Assembly (NCBI GenBank): GCA_038108155.1
Contig: JAYNHP010000008.1
Coordinates: 1 to 64,000 of the forward strand
Length of the DNA: 64,000 nucleotides
Direction: 5' to 3'
Source: MED-G20 sp038108155
GTDB taxonomy: Bacteria > Bacteroidota > Bacteroidia > Flavobacteriales_D > Parvicellaceae
A program made the translations under genes and the position numbers. A model generated the notes under the pieces. That model worked only from the letters and a program-made list of their open reading frames with translations, was not told the origin of the DNA and made no database searches. This document shows, piece by piece, positions 27,163 to 35,922 of this stretch. Positions within the stretch are counted from its first letter, which is position 1, and every line of letters begins with the position of its first letter.

Positions 27163-28688
27163 GAATACTTTGGGCAGACGACGAAATTGATAGTTTAAAG
27201 GCTCATCTTATTTTTTTAGAAAATAAGGGGCATAATATAACACCCGTAAACTCAGGGAATGAAGCGATTGAGGAGTTTAAAACAAATAGCTTTGATTTAG
27301 TTTTTTTAGATGAAAATATGCCTGGAATCAGTGGTCTAAAAGCACTGGAGGAAATAAAAATTTGGAGTCCAAACACACCTGTTGTAATGATTACAAAAAG
27401 TGAAGAAGAGATGATTATGGAAGAAGCAATAGGCAAACAAATATCAGACTACTTAATAAAGCCTGTTAATCCCAATCAAATATTGATGGTAATTAAAAAA
27501 TTATTGGATGGGAAAAGACTCATTAGTGAAACCAATACTCTATCCTATCAACAAAATTTTAGAGAAATTAGCAATGATTTGAATAATTCAATGGATTTAA
27601 ATGAATGGATAGCTCTTTTTAAAAAATTAAATTTTTGGGAACGTCAACTTGAAATGTCAGATGAAAATATGTATGAAATATTTGACATGCAGAAAGAAGA
27701 AGCTAACCAATTATTTAGTAAATACATTGACAAAAACTATATTGATTCTTTAAATGACAAGGAATATATTACAAGTCACAATCTTTTAAAAAAGGAGCTT
27801 TTCCCAAAATTAAAGAACGAATCTTACTTTCTAATTGTAATAGATAATTTAAGATATGACCAATGGTTAATAATTAAACCTGTAATTGAAGAGTTATTTA
27901 ACATAGAGAAAGAGGAGATATACTGTAGTATTCTTCCAACAACCACTCAGTATGCAAGAAACTCTTTGTTTTCAGGGCTTATGCCTTTAGAAATTAAAAA
28001 TAAATTTCCAGACAAATGGGTGGATGAAGATGAAAATGAAGGTAAAAACTTACATGAAGAATTTTTCTTAAATGAAAACCTTAAAAGAAATTCTATTGAT
28101 GGGAAGTTCTCATACAATAAAATAACTAACCTAACTAAGGGGAAAAAACTGTTAAGTAATTTTAATAATTTACTTGGAAATAATTTAAATACCATAGTCT
28201 ATAATTTTGTAGATACCCTATCTCATGCAAGAACTGAAATGGAGGTAATTAAAGAACTTGCCGAAGATGAATCTGCTTACAGATCCTTAACCCTTAGTTG
28301 GTTTAAACATTCTCCATTATATGATATGATGAAAAAAATGAGTGAAAGTTCTTCTAAAGTATTTTTGACAACAGATCATGGAACAATTAGAGTTAAAAGT
28401 CCTACAAAAATAATGGGGCCAAAACAAACCAATAGTAATATGAGATATAAGGTTTCTAAAAATCTATCTTATAATAAGAAACATGTAATGGAGAGCTTAA
28501 ATCCGCATGAGATTATGCTTCCAAAAAATAACTTGAGTAGTTCTTATGTTTTTGCAAAAGAAAATAACTTTTTTGTCTACCCAAATAATTACCACCAATT
28601 TGCTACTCTTTACAACGATACATTCCAGCATGGAGGAATTTCTTTGGAGGAAATGTTAATTCCTTATGTCTTTTTAAGTAGTAAATAA
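27156..28688 (+). CDS. porX: T9SS response regulator PorX (REC-PglZ)
   Basis: A 510-residue two-domain regulator. The receiver domain (about 1-120) has acidic residues D8/D9, the phospho-acceptor D52 in LVFLDENMPG and the conserved lysine in YLIKPVNP. The C-terminal half is a PglZ, alkaline-phosphatase-like domain with the TTTQYARN metal/nucleophile region and TTDHGTIR near the end. PorX regulates T9SS genes downstream of the PorY kinase, and its PglZ domain has been described as a phosphodiesterase on oligonucleotides. Translation appears to start at GTG (27156). No PorY or SigP is visible nearby. It ends immediately beside the convergent lipoprotein gene. Confidence 0.95.
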   Translation: MARILWADDEIDSLKAHLIFLENKGHNITPVNSGNEAIEEFKTNSFDLVFLDENMPGISGLKALEEIKIWSPNTPVVMITKSEEEMIMEEAIGKQISDYLIKPVNPNQILMVIKKLLDGKRLISETNTLSYQQNFREISNDLNNSMDLNEWIALFKKLNFWERQLEMSDENMYEIFDMQKEEANQLFSKYIDKNYIDSLNDKEYITSHNLLKKELFPKLKNESYFLIVIDNLRYDQWLIIKPVIEELFNIEKEEIYCSILPTTTQYARNSLFSGLMPLEIKNKFPDKWVDEDENEGKNLHEEFFLNENLKRNSIDGKFSYNKITNLTKGKKLLSNFNNLLGNNLNTIVYNFVDTLSHARTEMEVIKELAEDESAYRSLTLSWFKHSPLYDMMKKMSESSSKVFLTTDHGTIRVKSPTKIMGPKQTNSNMRYKVSKNLSYNKKHVMESLNPHEIMLPKNNLSSSYVFAKENNFFVYPNNYHQFATLYNDTFQHGGISLEEMLIPYVFLSSK

Positions 28689-29237
28689 TTATTCTTTTTG
28701 AAAATTATTTGATAGATCTAAATAATCGTAGATAAATTTAATCTCTTCTTTGCTACAATCTTTACAATATTTATAAGCAAGGTTTTTCATACTAATAATG
28801 GTGATTTCATTTTGAGACAAATATTCTTGAATATAAGAGGATATAGTAATTAGAAAACAATCACTGTATTGAATTTCCATTTTTTTAATATTAGAAATGT
28901 ACAATTTAGGGTGGTAAATAAAATAATTAAAAAGCGCTGCTTCTAATTCTAGCTTTTCATTAATTTTTAAGTTTTTACAGTAAAAAGTTAATGCATTAAA
29001 ATAATAGGGGCTTAGTTCATCAGAACTTTTATTCAATGCTTCAATTAGTAATTTAAAATTCTCTTCACTTAAGGTGGTATCAATGTTATAGATTAATTCT
29101 AACGAATGTTTTTCTAAAGTTTCAGGGCCATTTAAAATTTCTTCATGATTTAATCCATCTATGTTAGAATAAATAGATATTGGCTCTTGATTACAACTTA
29201 AAAAAAAAAATAAGAATACTGGGAAAAAGTATTTCAC
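28689..29237 (-). CDS. hypothetical lipoprotein
   Basis: A 182-residue protein I do not recognise. The N-terminus MKYFFPVFLFFFLSCNQE is a lipoprotein signal with the acylated cysteine at about residue 15. The rest is predicted mostly helical and acidic (repeated LNKSSDEL, LEAALFNYF-like stretches). It lies 2 bases downstream of ctaA and is last in the run barrel-ruvB-queG-ctaA. Its stop touches the porX stop on the opposite strand. Confidence 0.7.
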   Translation of the reverse strand: MKYFFPVFLFFFLSCNQEPISIYSNIDGLNHEEILNGPETLEKHSLELIYNIDTTLSEENFKLLIEALNKSSDELSPYYFNALTFYCKNLKINEKLELEAALFNYFIYHPKLYISNIKKMEIQYSDCFLITISSYIQEYLSQNEITIISMKNLAYKYCKDCSKEEIKFIYDYLDLSNNFQKE

Positions 29238-29239
29238 GT

Positions 29240-30223
29240 TTAATCTATTTGGTAATTAACTACTATCCTTGCCAAGCATCCAAAAGATATCATTGCTAAT
29301 AAAAGATGAATTGGTTGAAGTAAGGCTGGCAAATTAAAATCTGCAAGAACTTTACCAACAAATGCTTCTACCAGTACACATATTGCAAACAAGTAGATTT
29401 CAATAAGATTAATTTTTCTAAAAAAAGCATAACTTCCTAAAATAATACTGAAAATAACTATGGCTAATGCCAATGTCCTGTGTGAAAGAAATAATCTGAA
29501 ATCTTGGAAAATTAATTCGTTTCTTGAGTTGGAGTCTAACCAATGGTCCACAATTTGTCTTACTTGAGTTCCTAAAATAATTTGAAATAAAAAAAATACC
29601 AACCCAATAAATGCTATTATTTTTAATTTTCTTGGTATAGCTACAGTGGAATCTGACCAGACAGAAATAATAATAATTTGCCATAATATCATTAAAGCTG
29701 CAATTACCATATGTACTGTTAAAACCCATGGTACAATATTGGTAGCTACTACCATAGATCCCCACCAAGCTTGAAAAAGGGTTAATAAAATTAATCCCAA
29801 ACCTAAAAATATTCTTAATCCCTTTTGGCGCTTGGTAAAAAGTGCCAATAAGAACCCTAAAAAAATAAATATTCCAGCTAGCGCACCAATAAGTCTGTTT
29901 ATATATTCTAACCAAGTATTCCAAACATTAAAAGGTTGCTCATAAAGCAAAGATTTATCTGCTTGAATTAAAATGGCTTTTTCTTCAAGGCCAATATTGG
30001 TCAAAAAAGAAGTAAATTTTTTTATTTTTTTCTCTCTTTTTGAGGAATAAAATAATTGATAATTTTCTGGTAGCTGACTAACATCTGTTGGTGGGATATA
30101 TTGATCAAAACACTTCGGCCAGTCCGGACAGCCCATGCCAGATTCAGTAATTCGGACAATTGATCCAGCTATTATAACTAGATAAATCATAATTAATGTT
30201 ATCCAATGAAATCTCAAAATCAT
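29240..30223 (-). CDS. ctaA: heme A synthase (COX15/CtaA family)
   Basis: A 327-residue membrane protein that oxidises the methyl group of heme O to make heme A for the aa3-type oxidase. Features are the N-terminal RITESGMGCPDWPKCF segment with its cysteine pair, about eight membrane segments, and conserved histidines in EYINRLIG, TVHMVIAAL, LSHRTLAL and LQPIHLLL contexts. It is encoded 2.6 kb downstream of coxA, whose product needs heme A. The protoheme farnesyltransferase ctaB is not in the window. Overlaps queG by four bases. Confidence 0.93.
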   Translation of the reverse strand: MILRFHWITLIMIYLVIIAGSIVRITESGMGCPDWPKCFDQYIPPTDVSQLPENYQLFYSSKREKKIKKFTSFLTNIGLEEKAILIQADKSLLYEQPFNVWNTWLEYINRLIGALAGIFIFLGFLLALFTKRQKGLRIFLGLGLILLTLFQAWWGSMVVATNIVPWVLTVHMVIAALMILWQIIIISVWSDSTVAIPRKLKIIAFIGLVFFLFQIILGTQVRQIVDHWLDSNSRNELIFQDFRLFLSHRTLALAIVIFSIILGSYAFFRKINLIEIYLFAICVLVEAFVGKVLADFNLPALLQPIHLLLAMISFGCLARIVVNYQID

Positions 30224-31146
30224 TTATTTAAAAAATTTATATTCCTTTTTAACCCTTTAAACTTTGTTCGCTTAACAGCAGAACTCTTAAATAAATTTTC
30301 AAAAATCTCCTCATCTAACTCATTCCATTCTTTCTTGGTTAAATTAATTAAATCTAATGAAGGCTCGAACAATGGTTCTTTGTGGGTAGATGAGAACCTG
30401 TTCCATGGGCACACTTGCTGACAAGCATCACATCCAAACATCCAGTTATCCATTTTTCCCTTAAATTCATCTGGTATAATTTCATCTTTCAGCTCAATTG
30501 TTAAGTAAGAAATACATTTTGAACCATCTACAACATATGGCTTAATTATAGCATCTGTTGGACATTCGTCTATACATTTGGTACATGTTCCGCAATAATC
30601 CTTAATTGGCAAATCAGTATCTAGTTCTAGGTCTAAGATTAGTTCTGCTATAAAGAAATAAGATCCCTTTTCCTTATTTATAAGATTACTATGCTTCCCT
30701 ATCCATCCTAGCCCTGATTTTTCAGCCCATGCCTTGTCCATAACTGGAGCTGAATCTACAAATCCTCTAATGTTTATATCTCCAAAATTTTCTGTTATAA
30801 AATATTGTAACTCTTTAAGTTTTTTTTTAATTACTTTATGATAGTCTGCTCCGTAAGCATACATAGATATTTTGGGAGCTTGCTTGTCTTTTTGTTTTAT
30901 AGGATTATAATAATTATAAATAAAAGTAACAACAGATTTTGCTCCTGGAACTAACTTAGTAGGGTCTGTTCTTAAATCAAAATGATTTTCCATGTAGGAC
31001 ATTTTTCCATGAAAATCGTTATTAAGCCAACTTTCTAGGTGGCGAGCTTCCTTTTCTAAAAACCCAGCTTTTGAAATACCTACATGGGAAAAGCCTAAAT
31101 CAAAAGCCTTTTCTTTTATTATTTTGGTGCGTTGGGTAGTATTCAA
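30220..31146 (-). CDS. queG: epoxyqueuosine reductase QueG
   Basis: A 308-residue cobalamin and iron-sulfur enzyme that performs the last step of queuosine formation in tRNA. Two 4Fe-4S cluster motifs are visible: CGTCTKCIDECPTDAI and CDACQQVCPWN, and the N-terminal domain has the DUF1730-like YGADYHKVIKKK segment. It lacks the C-terminal HEAT-like extension of some QueG proteins, which is normal in this group. Overlaps both ruvB and ctaA by four bases, so translation is probably coupled. Confidence 0.94.
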   Translation of the reverse strand: MNTTQRTKIIKEKAFDLGFSHVGISKAGFLEKEARHLESWLNNDFHGKMSYMENHFDLRTDPTKLVPGAKSVVTFIYNYYNPIKQKDKQAPKISMYAYGADYHKVIKKKLKELQYFITENFGDINIRGFVDSAPVMDKAWAEKSGLGWIGKHSNLINKEKGSYFFIAELILDLELDTDLPIKDYCGTCTKCIDECPTDAIIKPYVVDGSKCISYLTIELKDEIIPDEFKGKMDNWMFGCDACQQVCPWNRFSSTHKEPLFEPSLDLINLTKKEWNELDEEIFENLFKSSAVKRTKFKGLKRNINFLNK

Positions 31147-32168
31147 AATATTTCTTGTTGTCCAAGATCGTTTTTGGGTTTATTTAAATGTTTGTATGCC
31201 ATATCGGTAACCATTCTTCCTCTTGAAGTTCTTACCATGTAACCCTGTTGCACAAGAAATGGTTCATAAACTTCTTCAATAGTTCCTGATTCTTCCCCGA
31301 CAACTGTTGCTAAGGTATTTATTCCTACTGGACCACCTTTATATTTATCTATGATTGCTATTAAAATCTTGTTATCCATTTCATCTAGCCCGTGCTTATC
31401 AACTTGTAAGGCAGTCAATGCCATTTGGGTTATTTCATTGGTGATGGTTCCGTCTCCTTTAACTTGAGCATAATCTCTAACTCTTCTTAATAATGCGTTG
31501 GCAATTCTTGGAGTTCCTCTACTTCTGCCTGATATTTCTTTTGAAGCATCTTCATTTAAAGGGATTTGTAATATACCCGCAGATCGATTTACAATTGCTT
31601 GTAATATTTTCTGATCATAATAATGCAATCGACAATTAATTCCAAACCTTGCTCTTAAAGGAGCTGTTAAAAGTCCACTTCTAGTGGTGGCTCCAATTAA
31701 TGTAAATGGATTTAAGTCTATTTGAACAGTTCTTGCATTCGGGCCTGTATCTAAAACAATATCAATTTTATAGTCTTCCATCGCTGAATATAAGTACTCT
31801 TCAATAACGGGACTCAACCTATGTATTTCATCTATAAATAGAACATCTCCAGTTTCTAAATTGGTAAGTAATCCTGCTAAATCTCCTGGCTTGTCCAAAA
31901 CAGGACCTGAAGATATTTTAATTCCAACCTCCATTTCATTTGCAATAATTTGGGCAAGTGTAGTTTTGCCTAGACCTGGTGGTCCATGAAGTAGAACATG
32001 ATCGAGACTTTCCTCTCTCATCTTAGCAGCAGAAACAAAAATTCTTAAGTTTTCAACCACTTGGTCTTGTCCCGAAAAATCCTCTAGATGCTTTGGTCTT
32101 AAAGCTATCTCATAGGTCTTATCTGTTTTGCCTTGTTCGTCGGCTCTAAAATCAAACTCTTCTATCAT
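31143..32168 (-). CDS. ruvB: Holliday junction branch migration ATPase RuvB
   Basis: A 341-residue AAA+ motor driving branch migration with RuvA. Walker A GPPGLGKT is at 62-69, Walker B FIDEIHRL at about 111-118, sensor GATTRSGLLTAPLRARFG follows, and the C-terminal winged helix includes GGPVGINTLA. The start overlaps by 17 bases the end of the upstream barrel-like gene. The ruvA gene is elsewhere in the window, so the pair is not an operon here. Confidence 0.96.
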   Translation of the reverse strand: MIEEFDFRADEQGKTDKTYEIALRPKHLEDFSGQDQVVENLRIFVSAAKMREESLDHVLLHGPPGLGKTTLAQIIANEMEVGIKISSGPVLDKPGDLAGLLTNLETGDVLFIDEIHRLSPVIEEYLYSAMEDYKIDIVLDTGPNARTVQIDLNPFTLIGATTRSGLLTAPLRARFGINCRLHYYDQKILQAIVNRSAGILQIPLNEDASKEISGRSRGTPRIANALLRRVRDYAQVKGDGTITNEITQMALTALQVDKHGLDEMDNKILIAIIDKYKGGPVGINTLATVVGEESGTIEEVYEPFLVQQGYMVRTSRGRMVTDMAYKHLNKPKNDLGQQEIF

Positions 32169-32775
32169 AATGTAAATATAACGATGAATTTGAAGCGATA
32201 AAAAAGTGATTATATATTTCTGACAACTTGAACGAAAATCTTAATATTACTGTAGGTAATGTTAAGCTATTAAAAAGAACTGAGCGATCACTTCTAGTTA
32301 TTCTAATGCCTGAACCTAATCCTAAACTAAAAAAATTAAATCCTTCATAATTTAAAATTAAAGCAGGTTCTAAAAAAGAATAAATTCCTTTATAAGTTTG
32401 GTTATTTATTTGGGTGGATTTAATTTTCCCTAAACCAAAATCTAAAGTTGTTTCAGCAAAAAATATTTTTGAAATATTCCAATGTTTAGAAACAAAAAAA
32501 TTGGATGAGGAAAAAGATATTAAAGAAGAATCTTCAAAATAGTTATTGTTTTTTTTTAGCCAACAGTAACCAATGCCAACTTTTAAATTTTCACTAAGTT
32601 TTAAATATGGTTTAATTTCCTGTATTCTAAATCTATTAGATTCCAGGTAAAAATTTTTAAGTTCCAACCTAACACCTATCTCAGGAATTTCATTTAAAAG
32701 AATCCTATCGCTCTTGTTCTGTGAAAAAAAACATAAGTTTATTAAGCAAAGAATAACAATAAAAAAAGTCCGCAT
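32152..32775 (-). CDS. hypothetical exported barrel-like protein
   Basis: A 207-residue protein I do not recognise. It has a signal peptide (FFIVILCLINLCFFSQ, about 3-19) and alternating short hydrophobic strands with many aromatic residues, resembling a small outer-membrane beta-barrel of eight or so strands. The C-terminus (SLYLHYDRRV) lacks a terminal aromatic. It overlaps ruvB by 17 bases and is 43 bases downstream of coxA. No function can be assigned. Confidence 0.65.
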   Translation of the reverse strand: MRTFFIVILCLINLCFFSQNKSDRILLNEIPEIGVRLELKNFYLESNRFRIQEIKPYLKLSENLKVGIGYCWLKKNNNYFEDSSLISFSSSNFFVSKHWNISKIFFAETTLDFGLGKIKSTQINNQTYKGIYSFLEPALILNYEGFNFFSLGLGSGIRITRSDRSVLFNSLTLPTVILRFSFKLSEIYNHFFIASNSSLYLHYDRRV

Positions 32776-32818
32776 ACTATAAAGTTACGGACTTAAAAAT
32801 AAAGTTGGCTATAAAGAC

Positions 32819-34582
32819 CTAATGTTCTTCTTCATTATCGTCTAAAGGAACATTTTGAGGCACAAAATCTTTTTCCTTTCCGGGCTTGCTATAATCATAA
32901 GGCCACCTGTAGACTGTTGGGATTTCCCCAATCCAATTTCCATGAACGTGTTCTACAGATGTTGTCCATTCTAATGAGTTGGCATTCCAAGGATTCTGAG
33001 ATGCTTTTGGACCCCTAAAAACACTGTAGAAAAAGTTGAAAAAGAAAATAACTTGTGCCAATACTCCAACAGAAGCAAAAATAGATATTAAAATATTTAA
33101 ATCTAGAAAGTGATCAAACATTGGAAAGTTAGTGTTTTCATAATATCTTCTTGGTAAACCACCTTCCCCTAAAAAGTGCATTGGAAGAAAAACTCCATAC
33201 CCACAGACGATGGTTATCCAAAAATGAGCCATCCCCATTCTAATATTCATCATTTTACTAAAAAGCTTAGGAAAATAATGGTAAATACCGGCAAACATTC
33301 CTAGGATTGCAGTCATTCCCATTACAATATGAAAGTGCCCTACTACAAAATAAGTATCGTGTTGAGAAATATCTAAAGCAGAGTCTGCAAGAATAATTCC
33401 TGTTACACCACCAGAAATAAATGTTGAAACAGCACCGATACAAAACATCATTGCTGGAGTCATCATTACATTTCCTTTCCAGATAGTAGTAATAAAGTTG
33501 AAAGCTTTTACTGCTGATGGAATCGCAATTAATAAGGTTGTGAATGTAAATACTCCACCAAGAAATGGATTCATTCCAGTTAAAAACATGTGGTGCCCCC
33601 AAACAATGAATGATAAGAAACCAATTGCTAGCATGGATCCAATCATGGCTCTGTAACCAAAAATTGGTTTTCTAGAGCAAGTGGAAATAATCTCTGAAGT
33701 CATTCCCAAGGCAGGAAGTAATATTATATAAACTTCAGGATGTCCAAGAAACCAAAATAAATGTTCATAGAGTATAGGACTTCCCCCTGTTGCGTCCAAT
33801 GCTCCAGAAGAAGTTACAATATCACTCATGTAAAAACTTGTTCCAAAACTTCTGTCCATTAAAAGTAATACTGCGGCAGAAAGTAAAACTGGAAAGGATA
33901 AAACTCCTAAAATTGCAGTAATGAAAAATGCCCAAATGGTTAATGGTAGTCTCGTCATACTCATACCCTTTGTTCTTAAATTTAAGATTGTAACTATATA
34001 ATTAATACCACCGAGTAAAGATGATGCTATAAAAACTGTCATGGATAATAACCAAAGTGTCATTCCTAATCCAGAGCCTGGCTGGAATTCTGCAAGAACA
34101 CTTAATGGTGGATATACTGTCCATCCAGCCATAGCAGGACCTGTTTCAATAAATAATGAAGCAGCCATTAAAACACTTGAAAGAAAGAAAAGCCAGTAAC
34201 TAATCATATTTAACAATCCAGATGCCATATCTCTAGCACCAACTTGTAGAGGAATTAAAAGATTAGAAAAAGTTCCGGAAAGTCCACCTGTTAAAACAAA
34301 GAATACCATGATAGTTCCATGAAGAGTAACCAACCCAAGGTACCAATTACTATCTAGTAATCCATCGGGTGCAGCATCAGAACCTAATATAGATTCTAAA
34401 ATTGGGAATTTGTCATCAGGCCAACCAAGCTTTAATCTGAATAATGCAGATAAAGCAATACCTAAAGCTCCCATGAAAATTGCTGTAATTAGGTACTGCC
34501 TAGCAATCATTTTATGATCCTGAGAAAATATATATTTAGTTATAAAACTTTCCTTATGGTGATGATGCGTATCGTGTGACAT
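32819..34582 (-). CDS. coxA: cytochrome c oxidase subunit I
   Basis: A 587-residue heme-copper oxidase catalytic subunit in the inner membrane. The CuB/tyrosine motif WFLGHPEVYIILLPALGM carries the glutamate of A1-type oxidases, GHHMF holds further CuB histidines, and HDTYFVVGHFHIVMG provides heme ligands. The N-terminus HDTHHHHKE is histidine-rich. It reduces oxygen to water and pumps protons. Last gene of actABCDEF-coxB-coxA, so quinol oxidation and oxygen reduction are encoded as one unit. Subunit III-like and IV genes are not adjacent. Confidence 0.97.
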   Translation of the reverse strand: MSHDTHHHHKESFITKYIFSQDHKMIARQYLITAIFMGALGIALSALFRLKLGWPDDKFPILESILGSDAAPDGLLDSNWYLGLVTLHGTIMVFFVLTGGLSGTFSNLLIPLQVGARDMASGLLNMISYWLFFLSSVLMAASLFIETGPAMAGWTVYPPLSVLAEFQPGSGLGMTLWLLSMTVFIASSLLGGINYIVTILNLRTKGMSMTRLPLTIWAFFITAILGVLSFPVLLSAAVLLLMDRSFGTSFYMSDIVTSSGALDATGGSPILYEHLFWFLGHPEVYIILLPALGMTSEIISTCSRKPIFGYRAMIGSMLAIGFLSFIVWGHHMFLTGMNPFLGGVFTFTTLLIAIPSAVKAFNFITTIWKGNVMMTPAMMFCIGAVSTFISGGVTGIILADSALDISQHDTYFVVGHFHIVMGMTAILGMFAGIYHYFPKLFSKMMNIRMGMAHFWITIVCGYGVFLPMHFLGEGGLPRRYYENTNFPMFDHFLDLNILISIFASVGVLAQVIFFFNFFYSVFRGPKASQNPWNANSLEWTTSVEHVHGNWIGEIPTVYRWPYDYSKPGKEKDFVPQNVPLDDNEEEH

Positions 34583-34610
34583 ATCAATATATTTTAAACA
34601 AATTTACAAA

Positions 34611-35912
34611 TCAAAGAGACGCCTGTGATTTTGTCTTACTCCAATTGACCTCTTGGCCAGAAAAAGTTAAACGTTTTTTGTCTCCATTATTCTCTATCCA
34701 TTGATTAAACTCCTGTTGTGTTTCAACAATTACTTTTAATTGCATATTTGAGTGACCCGCACCACATATTTTATTACACATTAAAACATAATCAAATAAA
34801 ACTCTTTCTTCAGGTTCTCCAATTTTTCTTTTTCTTTCATTGTGAATAACGTTAATATTTTCCCAATGTTTTTGAACATCTGGGTTGGCTCTCATTTCTT
34901 TAGTGGTAATAGTTGGAGTAAGAGCAAAACTAGTTTCCATGCCAGGAACAGCATTTATTTGTGCTCTAAAGTGAGGAAACCAAGGGCAATGAATAACATC
35001 TTTAGATCTAAATTTAAACGTGTAGGGTTGGTCTTTCACTAAATGAATTTCTTGAACAACAATATCATCATTACTAGATGCATAGGCAACAGAGTTATTA
35101 TCTTTTCTATCTATAGATGCTTCAATTCTATATTTCCTTCTTTTAAGTCTATCAAACTCTTCTTGAAGCTTGTCTACTTTTTTTTCAGGCAATAAATATT
35201 CTCCATCAGCATTAATATTACTTGAAAGAATAGAATCAATATCATTTACTCTTTGGTCAATTTCTATATAGGTGTCGTGTATTGTTTTTTCGGTAATTAC
35301 ACCTAATGGATTGGATGAAGAAACCATTTTGTAATCTGCTTTTCCCAAAGTATTATCAACACCAGAATACCTTACAATCCACCCAAATTGATAGGCATAA
35401 ACCTCAACAACCTCCCCTTTTTCTTGATTGTACATTATTTTATTCCAGGTCATCAGACCATAAATAACAATAAATGCTAGAGCTATTGCAGGAACTATAG
35501 TCCATATTGCCTCTAATTTGTTGTTGTGAGGATAATAAAGTGCTTTTCTTTCTTCTCTATAATAGTATTTCCATGAAAAACCAAAAAGTAAAGCATTAGT
35601 TATGAAAAATACTGGAAGTATAATATACCAGTTGATCATTAAAAGATCATCTATATCTTTTCCGTGAGCACTGGCTGCTTGATAAAGACCAGAATTAGAG
35701 CCATATTTGGATATCAGCCAGAAAATAAATCCAAAAAAAGCTACCATGAAAACTAGCATAAGATTGGCCATCAATAAATTCTCACTTCTAGATAATTTTT
35801 CTTGTGATTTTTCACCTCTAACTTTTGCTGCTAAATCATAAATCTTCATTAATTGCACTAGAGCAATAAAGAAAAGTGCTACAGTAATAATTATAATAAA
35901 CTTAATTTCCAT
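34611..35912 (-). CDS. coxB: cytochrome c oxidase subunit II
   Basis: A 433-residue CuA subunit accepting electrons from cytochrome c or directly from Alternative Complex III. Hydrophobic segments at about 5-22, 47-68, 92-113 and 136-155 precede the periplasmic cupredoxin domain; the CuA site is formed by the histidine in DVIHCPWFPHF and by CNKICGAGHSNM at about 379-390. A charged, coiled-coil-like insert of about 90 residues (about 190-280) lies between the first beta strands. No heme c domain follows. It is longer than classical CoxB, as seen in Bacteroidota with this operon. Confidence 0.95.
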   Translation of the reverse strand: MEIKFIIIITVALFFIALVQLMKIYDLAAKVRGEKSQEKLSRSENLLMANLMLVFMVAFFGFIFWLISKYGSNSGLYQAASAHGKDIDDLLMINWYIILPVFFITNALLFGFSWKYYYREERKALYYPHNNKLEAIWTIVPAIALAFIVIYGLMTWNKIMYNQEKGEVVEVYAYQFGWIVRYSGVDNTLGKADYKMVSSSNPLGVITEKTIHDTYIEIDQRVNDIDSILSSNINADGEYLLPEKKVDKLQEEFDRLKRRKYRIEASIDRKDNNSVAYASSNDDIVVQEIHLVKDQPYTFKFRSKDVIHCPWFPHFRAQINAVPGMETSFALTPTITTKEMRANPDVQKHWENINVIHNERKRKIGEPEERVLFDYVLMCNKICGAGHSNMQLKVIVETQQEFNQWIENNGDKKRLTFSGQEVNWSKTKSQASL

Positions 35913-35922
35913 AATTCACTAA

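Noticed and set aside
29418..29924. A 168-codon minus-strand frame inside ctaA
   Set aside because: It overlaps a well-supported heme A synthase in another frame, and its composition is typical of a frame shadow.
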